The position numbers and the translations under genes are program-made. Positions 8,901 to 15,697 of a DNA stretch of 21,137 nucleotides are shown here, piece by piece (position 1 is the first letter of the stretch; every line of letters starts with the position of its first letter). Origin of the DNA: Desulfobacteraceae bacterium UBA5852 (GTDB taxonomy: Bacteria; Desulfobacterota; Desulfobacteria; Desulfobacterales; UBA5852); the NCBI GenBank assembly GCA_002432195.1, contig DJGG01000106.1, positions 1 through 21,137 on the forward strand. The letters run 5' to 3'. The notes under the pieces are model-generated. The model made no database searches and was not told the DNA's origin. It worked only from the letters and a program-made list of their open reading frames with translations.

Positions 8901-8967
8901 GGACAGCCGGAGTGCCGCCGTGGTCACGGCGGTGCCCATGGGAACCACCGGCGAGCCCCGGCCATAA
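5929..8967 (+). CDS. Exported M16 (pitrilysin-like) zinc metallopeptidase, start uncertain
   Basis: The 1012-residue frame holds two M16 units. The first has the inverted zinc motif H150-F-L-E153-H154, with the third ligand E230 in the ERERG context 76 residues on. The second, inactive half carries the REQIREKMGAAYG segment (865-877), typical of the substrate-binding R/Y pair. A hydrophobic segment (about 70-88, preceded by LRAAKRG and ending GAWAAA) looks like a Sec signal peptide, so the enzyme should act in the periplasm or envelope, cutting unfolded or small peptides. That signal sits about 65 residues inside the frame. Codons 1-60 use many A/T third positions and rare codons, unlike the rest. 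A TTG at 6109 (residue 61) would place the signal peptide at the N terminus but has no good ribosome binding site. Length fits large pitrilysin or PqqL-type proteins. Confidence 0.85.
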   Translation: MAFRTHRQIVFWPLLGISAGFRFPGTRKYGGGLKTGCALSRNQNSFGETGSGIPRPRPARLPRLRAAKRGALALLILLQTIIGSGAWAAAGWPHDGSDLLPDPQTYFGTLPNGFRYVLRENQRPRDRVSLHLVVEAGSLHETDRQRGLAHFLEHMLFNGSTHFPPGELVKYFQQIGMQFGPDANARTGFFETVYDINLPRGDGPHLQDALRVMADYAQGALLLPAEIERERGVVLAEMRDRDTASYRTHRAEMAFEFPEARFSERLPIGTAEVIRDLDQARLRDFYDTWYRPERMILVMVGDFRLEETRRLVEDAFAGMAARAPAPVEPDLGRIDHRGLKAFFHHEAEAGNTRVSIEVLRMGPPPVDSAAVHLERLEEEILSRMVQNRLDAWIRKDQAPFTDASVHAGRFFRGVQFAGISAESGPDRWAESLAFIEHTLRQALEHGFAASELERVKKNIRAELDQAVAGAATRESADLAGELVHTLTNGRVFRSPQQDMALIAPLLDALNVEGLHQRFRDFWAPEHRLVLVTGNAKPEGTGEAAEEAVRAVYWASAATPVDALAAAAGVAFPYLPPPEPPAKAADRELLADLGVTRVTYANGARLNLKPMSVAAGEILFRLTFGPGLAAEPADLPGLFHLGAAVANASGLGRMDADELETALAGTQTSIALGVREDQHFLEGRTRPEELELMFQLIQAHLQDPAFREHALTLAKARHRQDYQRLQGTVEGALSLYGHRFLAGGDPRFGLASVDAVERLTLEDVSGFLRRFLAEGPLELSIVGDVDPEAVGPLADRYLGGLPPRGAHGPLRPPVPEFPAGQHLEVRVPTDIPKALVVVAYPTADIWDIRRTRRLSLLADVFSERLREQIREKMGAAYGVQALNLPGRAYPGYGRMLVVLTVEVAQVAPLVAEIQRLGDALSREGVQPDEFQRAINPSLVSIKDLVQENRYWLATVLAGSRRHPEQLDWARTIQADHAAITAEELTALARQYLDSRSAAVVTAVPMGTTGEPRP

Positions 8968-8995
8968 AGGGCGGCACGCCGGACGCGGCGCCCTT
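8967..8995 (+). other. Stem-loop just after the M16 stop codon
   Basis: AAGGGCG (8967-8973) can pair with CGCCCTT (8989-8995) around a 15-base loop. There is no U-tract. It may stabilise the 3' end of the message or be chance pairing in GC-rich DNA. Confidence 0.25.
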
Positions 8996-9026
8996 GCCTG
9001 TTGCCTCGGGTGGGCGGATCTGTTAT

Positions 9027-9057
9027 GCAAGCCCGGAACTCGGGCCGGGGGGCTTGC
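9027..9057 (+). other. Stem-loop between M16 gene and resB
   Basis: GCAAGCCC (9027-9034) and GGGCTTGC (9050-9057) form a perfect 8-bp stem with a 15-base loop, about 60 bases before resB. No U-tract follows, so it is not a standard intrinsic terminator. It could mark a transcription boundary before the cytochrome maturation genes. Confidence 0.3.
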
Positions 9058-9115
9058 CCCCGCGGCGGTGACCAGGCCTGACGATCCACGGTGACACGGC
9101 ACGAAAGGGAGCGGA

Positions 9116-10546
9116 ATGTCGGAGCAAGCGAAGGCCGGTGGGGTTCTGGGCATGATCTGGGAATTCTTCGCCTCCGTGCGCCTGACGGTGATTCTCCTGC
9201 TGTCTCTGGCGGCCACGTCGGTGATCGGCACCCTGGTGCCCCAGAACGAGAGCCCCATGGCCTATCAACAGGCCTTCGGGGAGTTCCTCTACCGCCTGAT
9301 GGCCGCCCTGGACCTTTTCGACATGTACCGGGCCTGGTGGTTCCAACTGCTGATCGTCCTGCTGGCCCTGAACATCATCGTCTGCTCGGTGGAACGGCTG
9401 ACGGCCTTGAGCGGCATCCTCTTCGTGCGCCATCCCGTCTTCAAGATCGCGCGCTTCCAGAAGGCCAAGAATCGCCAGGAGTTCAGCGTGGAGGCACCGG
9501 CGGCGGACCTCCAGGCCCGCTACATGGCGGCCCTGGCGAGCCAGTTCGGCTACCGGCGGGTGGAGCCCCAGGGCGAGGGGTTCGTAATTTTCGCCGAAAA
9601 ATGGCGTTGGACCCGGCTGGGCGTCTACGTGGTGCACCTGAGCATCGTGGTGTTGCTCGTCGGTAGCCTGATCGGGTCGATCTTCGGCTTCGAAGGGTAT
9701 GTCAACATCCCCGAGAACGAAAGCACCGACACCATCCGCCTGCGATTTTCCAACCAGCCGGTAACACTGCCCTTCACCATCCGGTGCGACGACTTCGACG
9801 TCAGTTTCTATGAAAGCGGAGCGCCCAAGGAATACCGCTCCAACCTCGCCATCCTGGAGAACGGCCGGACGGTGCTGACCAAGGCCATCGTGGTGAACGA
9901 CCCCTTACGCTACCGGGGCATCAACATCTTCCAGTCCAGCTACGGTCAAGTGCCCCACGAACATGAGGACGCCGAGGATGCGGCGCCCGGGGAGTTCCGC
10001 CTCAAGGTCACGGCGCGGGATTCGGGCCAGGCGCACACCCTCAGCGGCGCCGTGGGGGACCGCCTGAACCTCCCGGACGGCCGGGGTGAGATCCTCCTGC
10101 GGGAGTACGTCCCCCACCTGAATTTCGGCGGGCAGGACCTGGGGCCGGGCCTGAACCTGACCCTTACCCAGCCGGGCAAGGAGGCCCAGGAGATCGTGCT
10201 GGCCATGCGCTTTCCCAACTTCGACAAGATGCGCGGCGGCGAATTCCTGCTGGCCGTGGAAGGCGCCGCGCCCCAGCGCTTCCGGCCGGGTCAGGACTCC
10301 GGGCAGCGCTTCTACACCGGTCTGCAGGTCACCCGGGATCCCGGTGTCCCGGTGGTCTACGCGGGGTTCGCGTGCATGATCCTGGGATTGCTGGTGACTT
10401 TTTTCATGTCCCACCAGATGGTGTGCGTCGAAGTCCGCGTCCTTGGCGCCGCCTGCCGGGTGGCCGTGGCGGGCATCGCCAACAAGAACCGCCTCGGCAT
10501 GCAGCAGAAAATCGCCCAGATCGCCGACCGGCTGCGGGCCGCCTGA
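9116..10546 (+). CDS. resB: ResB-family cytochrome c biogenesis protein (system II)
   Basis: This 476-residue membrane protein has the ResB (Ccs1) layout. There are three N-terminal spans (about 22-40, 74-92 and 168-190), a large periplasmic domain (about 191-410), and a last span (about 412-432). Family landmarks include the GTLVPQNE segment after helix one, LRYRGINIFQSSYG (264-277) and TRDPGVPVVYAGF (406-418). With CcsA it forms the system II synthetase, which exports heme, keeps it reduced and attaches it to CXXCH motifs of periplasmic cytochromes. A GGGAG lies just before the ATG. ccsA follows after 86 bases and a multiheme cytochrome operon after that, which fits a supply role. Confidence 0.93.
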   Translation: MSEQAKAGGVLGMIWEFFASVRLTVILLLSLAATSVIGTLVPQNESPMAYQQAFGEFLYRLMAALDLFDMYRAWWFQLLIVLLALNIIVCSVERLTALSGILFVRHPVFKIARFQKAKNRQEFSVEAPAADLQARYMAALASQFGYRRVEPQGEGFVIFAEKWRWTRLGVYVVHLSIVVLLVGSLIGSIFGFEGYVNIPENESTDTIRLRFSNQPVTLPFTIRCDDFDVSFYESGAPKEYRSNLAILENGRTVLTKAIVVNDPLRYRGINIFQSSYGQVPHEHEDAEDAAPGEFRLKVTARDSGQAHTLSGAVGDRLNLPDGRGEILLREYVPHLNFGGQDLGPGLNLTLTQPGKEAQEIVLAMRFPNFDKMRGGEFLLAVEGAAPQRFRPGQDSGQRFYTGLQVTRDPGVPVVYAGFACMILGLLVTFFMSHQMVCVEVRVLGAACRVAVAGIANKNRLGMQQKIAQIADRLRAA

Positions 10547-10632
10547 CGGATCGCGCCCATAGGGCAGACCCCCGCACAGGTCCGCCGGCCGGCACGTTGC
10601 CCTTCAAACCGAACCTCATATAAGGATGCAGC

Positions 10633-11481
10633 ATGACCAGCTCCTACATCCTCTCCTTCGTCACGTTTGGTTATGGCCTGGCCGGGTTTCTTTACCTGTT
10701 CTGCTGGGTGTTCCATAAACCGCGCTTCGCGATTCTGGCCACCCTGGCCCTGGCGGCGGCATGGCTGGGTAACACGGCCAGCATCCTCCTGCGCTGGGTG
10801 GAGTCCTATCAAATGGGCATGGGGCACGCCCCCCTTTCCAACCTGTTCGAATCCCTGGTCTTTTTCGCATGGACCATCGCCCTTATCGGCCTGTTTCTGG
10901 AATGGCGCTATCGGGACCGCAGCCTGGGCGTGTTCACCACACCGCTGGCGTTTCTGGCGCTGGCGTATGCCTCCCTGTCCCCCGGGATCAGCGACCGCAT
11001 CCAGCCGCTGATCCCCGCCCTCAAGAGCAACTGGCTCATCGCCCATGTCATCACCTGCTTTATCGGTTACGCGTCCTTTGCCGTGGCCGTGGGGGTGAGC
11101 CTCATGTACCTCATCCGCGCGGGGGCGTCGGTTTCCCCGGGGTCCCTGCCCGACCGCCTGCCGCCCGCCGGTCTGCTCGACGAACTCAATCACCGGCTGG
11201 TGCTCTTCGGCCTCCTGTTCCTCACCGTGGGCATCATCACCGGAGCGGTCTGGGCCAACCAGGCCTGGGGCCGCTACTGGGGCTGGGACCCCAAGGAGAC
11301 CTGGAGCCTGATCACCTGGTTCATCTACGCGGCCCTGCTCCATTTCCGCCTCATGCGCGGGTGGCACGGCAAGCGGATCGCCTACCTGGCCATCGCCGGG
11401 TTCATGGCGGTGCTCTTCACTTACTTCGGGGTGAACCTTCTGCCGGGTCTGCACAGCTACGGTTCCATGTCCGCCGGTTAG
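10633..11481 (+). CDS. ccsA: CcsA/ResC-family heme exporter and ligase subunit (system II)
   Basis: A 282-residue protein with about eight membrane spans. The tryptophan-rich WWD signature reads WANQAWGRYWGWDPKETW (207-224) and binds heme on the outer face. H138 (in SNWLIAHV) and H274 (in PGLHSYG) are at the positions of the conserved external heme-ligand histidines. It is the partner of ResB in cytochrome c synthetase. Naming varies: the same protein is called CcsA, ResC or CcsB in different groups. ATAAGGA lies upstream of the ATG. The partner resB is 86 bases upstream. The first client is probably the qrcA product encoded next. Confidence 0.94.
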   Translation: MTSSYILSFVTFGYGLAGFLYLFCWVFHKPRFAILATLALAAAWLGNTASILLRWVESYQMGMGHAPLSNLFESLVFFAWTIALIGLFLEWRYRDRSLGVFTTPLAFLALAYASLSPGISDRIQPLIPALKSNWLIAHVITCFIGYASFAVAVGVSLMYLIRAGASVSPGSLPDRLPPAGLLDELNHRLVLFGLLFLTVGIITGAVWANQAWGRYWGWDPKETWSLITWFIYAALLHFRLMRGWHGKRIAYLAIAGFMAVLFTYFGVNLLPGLHSYGSMSAG

Positions 11482-11491
11482 TCTTTTTGAC

Positions 11492-11520
11492 TTGACAGGG
11501 ACCGGGCCCCGAGGTACTTA
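11492..11520 (+). promoter_or_regulatory. Possible promoter upstream of qrcA
   Basis: A perfect -35 TTGACA (11492-11497) is followed after 17 bases by TACTTA (11515-11520), a poor -10. The AT-rich run TTAAAACCAATTTTTTT continues after it. Spacing is ideal but the -10 is weak, so an activator would be needed if this is real. Confidence 0.3.
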
Positions 11521-11621
11521 AAACCAATTTTTTTGGCCAGTTGCGCATGTTCCGCGCATCGGCCGGCATCCCAGGGGCCGACCCGCCGCCCCGCACCACA
11601 GCGATTCAGAGCCGGTCTCGG

Positions 11622-11638
11622 CCGGTGGCATTCACCGG
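11622..11638 (+). other. Hairpin in the qrc leader
   Basis: CCGGTG (11622-11627) and CACCGG (11633-11638) form a perfect 6-bp stem with a five-base loop, and an outer G-U pair is possible. It lies about 190 bases before qrcA. No U-tract follows. It may be part of a structured leader or an operator. Confidence 0.3.
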
Positions 11639-11644
11639 TTAAAC

Positions 11645-11663
11645 GTTGCACCTGTGTTGTAAC
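11645..11663. promoter_or_regulatory. Near-palindromic possible operator
   Basis: GTTGCA-N7-TGTAAC is an inverted repeat with one mismatch (five of six pairs) in the relatively AT-rich middle of the qrc leader. Half-site size and spacing would suit a dimeric regulator. No known consensus was matched. Confidence 0.2.
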
Positions 11664-11828
11664 CTTCAACTCATGAGCGCACCGAAAATCCCTCACTCCG
11701 GCAGCTTCGGCCGATAGCCTCCGATTCGGGAACCCCAGCGGAGGCATCCCCGCAGGGCGTCAGCGACATCGGTTTCGGCCCGGGAGGTGGGATTTTTTGA
11801 TGCCGCTCGGCAGCGGGACGGAGACTCC

Positions 11829-12506
11829 ATGAGCACAGCAGACGATGCCAGCAAACACGCCCCGGGGACCGGCGCCGCCGACGACCGCGCCGATGGGGCG
11901 GGGGGGGCGATCATCTTCGCCTTCGTCATCGGCCTGGCGGCCAGCCTCATCGTGGGATGGGTCGTTTTCCCCAAGCTTCTCTACTCTCAAAAGCGGCAGC
12001 CCATCGATTTCAACCACGCCCTGCACCTGGGCTTGGAGGACCAGAACTGCGAGAGTTGCCATTTCTTTCGGGAGGACGGCAGCTTTTCCGGAGCGCCCGC
12101 CCTGGCTCAATGCATCGGCTGCCACGCAGAGGTCCAGGGGGACAGCCCCGACGAGATCCGTTTCGTGGAGGAGTATGTGCAGAAGGGCCGCGAGGTACCG
12201 TGGCTGATCTATTCCCGGCAGCCCCAGTGCGTCTACTTTTCCCACGTGGCGCACGTCCGGGCGGGCGGCATGGACTGCGTGAGCTGCCACGGCCACATCG
12301 GGGAGTCCGAGCGTCTGCCCGTCTACGAGGAAAACCGCATCTCCGGGTACAGCCGCAACCTCTGGGGTCACAACATCGCCGGATTCAAAAAAGACAGCTG
12401 GGACCGCATGAAAATGGACGACTGCGCCGAGTGCCATGCGCGGGAAGGTGTGACGCAGGCCAGTGTTCAGACCACCAAGGAAGGCTGTTTCGTCTGCCAC
12501 AAGTAG
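11829..12506 (+). CDS. qrcA: QrcA-like membrane-anchored multiheme cytochrome c
   Basis: The frame from ATG 11829 gives 225 residues. GGAG (11820-11823) is five bases upstream and is preferred over an in-frame GTG at 11787. A single span (about 28-48) anchors the protein, leaving a periplasmic domain with five canonical heme c motifs: CESCH (74-78), CIGCH (95-99), CVSCH (150-154), CAECH (199-203) and CFVCH (220-224). Several histidines outside these motifs (for example FSHVAHV near 137-143) can be distal ligands. In the Qrc complex this subunit takes electrons from soluble cytochrome c3. QrcA is described in Desulfovibrio as hexaheme. Here C134 (QPQCVYFSH) has no CXXCH, so a sixth covalent heme is not evident. 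The name rests mainly on the operon order. Confidence 0.87.
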   Translation: MSTADDASKHAPGTGAADDRADGAGGAIIFAFVIGLAASLIVGWVVFPKLLYSQKRQPIDFNHALHLGLEDQNCESCHFFREDGSFSGAPALAQCIGCHAEVQGDSPDEIRFVEEYVQKGREVPWLIYSRQPQCVYFSHVAHVRAGGMDCVSCHGHIGESERLPVYEENRISGYSRNLWGHNIAGFKKDSWDRMKMDDCAECHAREGVTQASVQTTKEGCFVCHK

Positions 12507-12571
12507 CCGTCGGGTTGCCGGCCGCTGCCATGCGGATCCATCGTTGCGACCTGGGATTGAGGGGATAATCG

Positions 12572-14794
12572 ATGAAGATAGACAGACGCTGCTTTTTGTC
12601 ACTCGGAGTCGGCGCCGCGGCGGGAACCGTGCTGTCGCCGCTGCCATGGAAGATCACCGACGATTTGTCCATCTGGAGCCAGATGTGGCCATGGACCCCA
12701 TGGCCGGCCCAGGGAGAGAACACCTTCACCAATTCGGTCTCCACCCTCTGCACCGACGGTTGCGGGATCACGGTGCGCAAGGTGGGCGGGCGGGCGGTGA
12801 AAATCGAGGGCATGGCCGGATATCCCGGCAACGAGGGCGGCATTTGCAACCTCTGCGCCGCTGGTCTGCAGCTGCATTACGGGCCGACCCGGGTCCGCGA
12901 ACCCATGATGCGCGTGGGCTCGCGGGGTGAGGGGCAATGGCGCACGGTCAGCTGGGAGCAGGCGCTGGGGGAGGTTTCCCGGCAGCTGGCCGGGGCGCGC
13001 AAGGCCGGCACCCCCGAGGCCGTGGGCGCCATCGTGGATCAGCCCTACGGTAGCGTTCCGGCGCTTTTCCGCCGATTCCTGACGGCCTTCGGGTCTCCGA
13101 ATTTCATGTACACCCCGACCATGGCCGATGCCTATGCCGCCGTGCTGCGCCTGACCCACGGAACCGACAGCCTGGTGGGGTTCGATCTGGAGCATGCCGA
13201 TTACATCCTGAGCTTCGGCAGCGGCATCATCGACGGCTGGGGCTCTCCCGTGCGCATGTTCCGGGCCCACAGCCAGTGGAAGACCGACGGGGCCACCGTG
13301 AAGCAGGTGGAGCCCCGGCTGTCCAACACCGCCGCCCAATCCAGTCAATGGATTCCCGTCAATCCCGGCAGCGAGGGAGCCCTGGCCCTGGGGCTGGCGC
13401 ACATCATCATCAAGGAATCCCTCTACGACTACGATTTCGTCAACAACTACGCCAGCGGTTTCGAGCAATTCCGGGACCTCGTGCTCGCACAATTCAGTCC
13501 CGGCAATGTCTCACGGCTCACCGGCGTGGACCAGTCCACCATCGTGTCGGTGGCCCGCGAGTTTGCCCGGGCCCACCGCCCCCTGGCCATCTGCGGCCGT
13601 GGACAGGGACGCACGACCGGTGAGTTGGGGTATTTCCTGGCGGTGCATGCCCTCAACGCGCTGATGGGCACCATCAACCGCCCGGGGGGCGTGTGGGCCC
13701 TGCCCGTGCCGGACTACATCCAGTGGCCCGAGCCTCCGCTGGACGACGTGGCCCGTGGCGGGATGGCCAAGGAGCGCCTGGACGGGGCCGGCAGCGCCTT
13801 CCCCGTTGCGCGCTCCCTGCCGCACCGTCTGGCGGCCGCCATCCGGGAGCAAAAGCCCTATGGACTCCAGGTCCTGATGGTATCCGGCGCCAACCCGCTG
13901 TACACCCTGCCGGGGCAGACCGACCTGCAGCAAACCTTGGGGCAGGTGCCGTTTATCGTCAGCTTCGCCACCCATATGGACGAAACCGCCGCATATGCCG
14001 ATCTGGTTCTGCCGGCGCCCTCCCACCTGGAACGCTACGAGGACGTGGCCTCCACGGCGGGCTACCCCCGGCCGCTGATCGGCCTGGCCCGCCCGGTGGT
14101 CCCCCGGGAAGGCGACACCCGGCACCCCGGGGATGTATTGATCCAACTGGCCGCGGCCCTGGGGGGCAGCCTCCAGGAGGCCTTCCCCTGGCCGGATTAC
14201 GACACCTGCCTGCAGGAGACCCTGGCCGATCGCTGGGAAGCCATGCTGGCGGACGGCTATTGGGCCAACGACCGTTTCCAGCCGGACAACTGGGACGCGG
14301 CCTTCGCCACCGCCTCCGGGCGCTTCGAGTTCTTCCCGGACGCCGTCAAGGACGGAGCCTTGTTCCAGCCGCTGGAGCCCGAAGGGGATGCGGCGCAATT
14401 TCCCCTGGTGCTGATTCCCTACGATACCGCGCGCATCAGCAACGGCCCCGTGGCCAGCCCCCCCTTCCTGATCAAGACCGTTGCCGACTACGTGCTGAAA
14501 GGCAAGGAGATGTTCGTCGAAATCAACCCCGAAAGCGCCGATGCCCTTGGCCTGCGGGAAGGCAGCGCCGCCCGGCTCACCACCCCCCGGGGCAGCGCGA
14601 CGGTGCGCGTGCATCTCTCCCACGGCATCATGCCGGGTCTGGTGGGTGCGCCCCGTGGCCTGGGGCATACGGCTTACGACGACTACCTGGCCGGCAAAGG
14701 CGTCAACGTGAACGCCCTGGTGGGAGCGATATCCGATCCGGCTTCCGGGCTCGACGCGGCATGGGGCATTCGGGCTTCTCTGGCAAAAGCGTAA
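12572..14794 (+). CDS. qrcB: QrcB-like molybdopterin-oxidoreductase-family subunit
   Basis: This 740-residue protein starts with a twin-arginine-type signal (DRRCFLSLGVGAAAGTV), so it should be folded and exported by Tat to the periplasm. An N-terminal Fe-S region has C60-x3-C64 and then C92-x2-C95. The usual first cysteine of C-x2-C-x3-C is Ser57. The fold continues through molybdopterin-binding halves (about 100-570) and a C-terminal dinucleotide-binding domain (about 610-725, with EINPESADALGLREG). In the usual metal-ligand region I find PTMADAYAAV, with no clear Cys, SeCys or Ser ligand. This agrees with Qrc being reported to lack molybdenum, so the subunit is probably a scaffold or electron conduit rather than a catalyst. 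GAGGGG precedes the ATG. Confidence 0.9.
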   Translation: MKIDRRCFLSLGVGAAAGTVLSPLPWKITDDLSIWSQMWPWTPWPAQGENTFTNSVSTLCTDGCGITVRKVGGRAVKIEGMAGYPGNEGGICNLCAAGLQLHYGPTRVREPMMRVGSRGEGQWRTVSWEQALGEVSRQLAGARKAGTPEAVGAIVDQPYGSVPALFRRFLTAFGSPNFMYTPTMADAYAAVLRLTHGTDSLVGFDLEHADYILSFGSGIIDGWGSPVRMFRAHSQWKTDGATVKQVEPRLSNTAAQSSQWIPVNPGSEGALALGLAHIIIKESLYDYDFVNNYASGFEQFRDLVLAQFSPGNVSRLTGVDQSTIVSVAREFARAHRPLAICGRGQGRTTGELGYFLAVHALNALMGTINRPGGVWALPVPDYIQWPEPPLDDVARGGMAKERLDGAGSAFPVARSLPHRLAAAIREQKPYGLQVLMVSGANPLYTLPGQTDLQQTLGQVPFIVSFATHMDETAAYADLVLPAPSHLERYEDVASTAGYPRPLIGLARPVVPREGDTRHPGDVLIQLAAALGGSLQEAFPWPDYDTCLQETLADRWEAMLADGYWANDRFQPDNWDAAFATASGRFEFFPDAVKDGALFQPLEPEGDAAQFPLVLIPYDTARISNGPVASPPFLIKTVADYVLKGKEMFVEINPESADALGLREGSAARLTTPRGSATVRVHLSHGIMPGLVGAPRGLGHTAYDDYLAGKGVNVNALVGAISDPASGLDAAWGIRASLAKA

Positions 14795-14813
14795 TTAACC
14801 GCATGAGGTTCTC

Positions 14814-15632
14814 ATGAAGATCGAAGGCGAACAGGGCAAGTCGAAAAAGTACGGGATGGTGATCGACCTGGACAAGTGCACCGGGTGTGGGGCCTGCATG
14901 GTGGCCTGCATGGCCGAGAACAACGTGCCGTTCAAGCAGGACGAGTCCGACAAGCGTCTCAGCATCACCTGGATGCGCGTTTATCAGCTGACCAACGGAA
15001 AGGCGTTTCCGGATGCGGACATCTGCTATCTGCCGCGCCCCTGCCAGCACTGTGAAGGCATGCACGAAGGCCACTCTCCCTGCGTGTCGGTGTGCCCCGC
15101 CACCGCCACCGACTACGACGCGCAGACGGGCATCGTCAGCCAGATCTACACCCGCTGCTTCGGCTGCCGTTACTGCATGGCCGCCTGCCCTTACCACGCC
15201 CGCCACTTCAACTGGTGGGACCCGGTTTGGCCCGAAGGCATGGAGAAATACCTCAACCCCGACGTGTCCGTGCGCATGCGGGGCATCGTGGAAAAGTGCG
15301 GCTTCTGCTTCTCGCGCTACCAGAAGGCCATGGAAAAGGCCCACTACGAAGGCCGCCGGGAGCTGGAGGAGCTGGAATACCAGACCGCCTGCACCCAAGC
15401 CTGCCCGGCCGGTGCCATTGTCTTCGGTGATCTCAACAACCCCCAGCACCGGGTGCACCAACTGGCTCAGCCGGACCCCCGTCGCCGCGGCCGGCCAGGC
15501 AATCCCAAGGCCTTCCGCCTCCTGGAGGAACTGCAGACCTATCCCAAGGTCTACTACCTCTCCAGCCGGGAATGGGTCCACAAGGCCGGACACAAGGCGG
15601 AGCTGATCAAGGAGGCCGGCGCGCATCATTGA
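14814..15632 (+). CDS. qrcC: QrcC-like four-cluster iron-sulfur subunit
   Basis: A 272-residue ferredoxin-like protein of the DmsB/PsrB/NrfC class. Sixteen cysteines fall into four groups: C22/25/28/32, C77/80/90/94, C115/118/121/125 and C162/165/193/197. These can hold four cubane clusters forming a wire between QrcB and QrcD. There is no signal peptide of its own; like other members it probably crosses the membrane with the Tat-exported QrcB. A basic tail (PRRRGRPGNPK, then a helical end) extends past the last cluster. It begins 19 bases after qrcB. Two small hairpins lie between it and qrcD. Confidence 0.92.
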   Translation: MKIEGEQGKSKKYGMVIDLDKCTGCGACMVACMAENNVPFKQDESDKRLSITWMRVYQLTNGKAFPDADICYLPRPCQHCEGMHEGHSPCVSVCPATATDYDAQTGIVSQIYTRCFGCRYCMAACPYHARHFNWWDPVWPEGMEKYLNPDVSVRMRGIVEKCGFCFSRYQKAMEKAHYEGRRELEELEYQTACTQACPAGAIVFGDLNNPQHRVHQLAQPDPRRRGRPGNPKAFRLLEELQTYPKVYYLSSREWVHKAGHKAELIKEAGAHH

Positions 15633-15638
15633 GGGGCC

Positions 15639-15654
15639 CGGCCGTCGCCGGCCG
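15639..15654 (+). other. Hairpin in the qrcC-qrcD gap
   Basis: CGGCCG (15639-15644) and CGGCCG (15649-15654) pair around a four-base TCGC loop, starting seven bases after the qrcC stop. No U-tract directly follows. With the next hairpin it forms a tandem structure that could protect the upstream message. Confidence 0.4.
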
Positions 15655-15661
15655 TTAGCCG

Positions 15662-15681
15662 AAGGTTTCGTAACCTTTTTT
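15662..15681 (+). terminator. Weak intrinsic terminator or attenuator between qrcC and qrcD
   Basis: AAGGTT (15662-15667) and AACCTT (15672-15677) form a 6-bp stem with a TCGT loop, and the run of Ts continues to 15681. The stem is weak (two G-C pairs), so partial readthrough is expected. The qrcD ribosome binding site CAGGAG (15682-15687) begins immediately after the T-run. Confidence 0.4.
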
Positions 15682-15697
15682 CAGGAGCACGGAAGTT

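Larger units (their letters stand above)
11482..11828 (+). other. Intergenic region before the qrc operon
   Basis: These 347 bases between ccsA and qrcA show no coding frame I can support. They contain a TTGACA box just after ccsA, a hairpin at 11622-11638 and a near-dyad at 11645-11663, listed separately. The length suggests that qrc has its own promoter or leader rather than being simply read through from ccsA. Confidence 0.55.

Noticed and set aside
5353..9258. A 1301-codon open frame on the minus strand opposite the M16 peptidase
   Set aside because: It is a shadow caused by the high GC content. Its translation is low-complexity and rich in Gly, Gln, His and Arg with no motifs, whereas the plus strand has the full M16 zinc site.
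11626..11650. A sigma54 promoter made from TGGCA (11626-11630) and TTGCA (11646-11650)
   Set aside because: The GG and GC dinucleotides are about 21 bases apart rather than the required 12.
11787..11828. GTG at 11787 as an upstream start of qrcA
   Set aside because: The in-frame ATG at 11829 has a GGAG five bases upstream, and the extra 14 residues add nothing recognisable.
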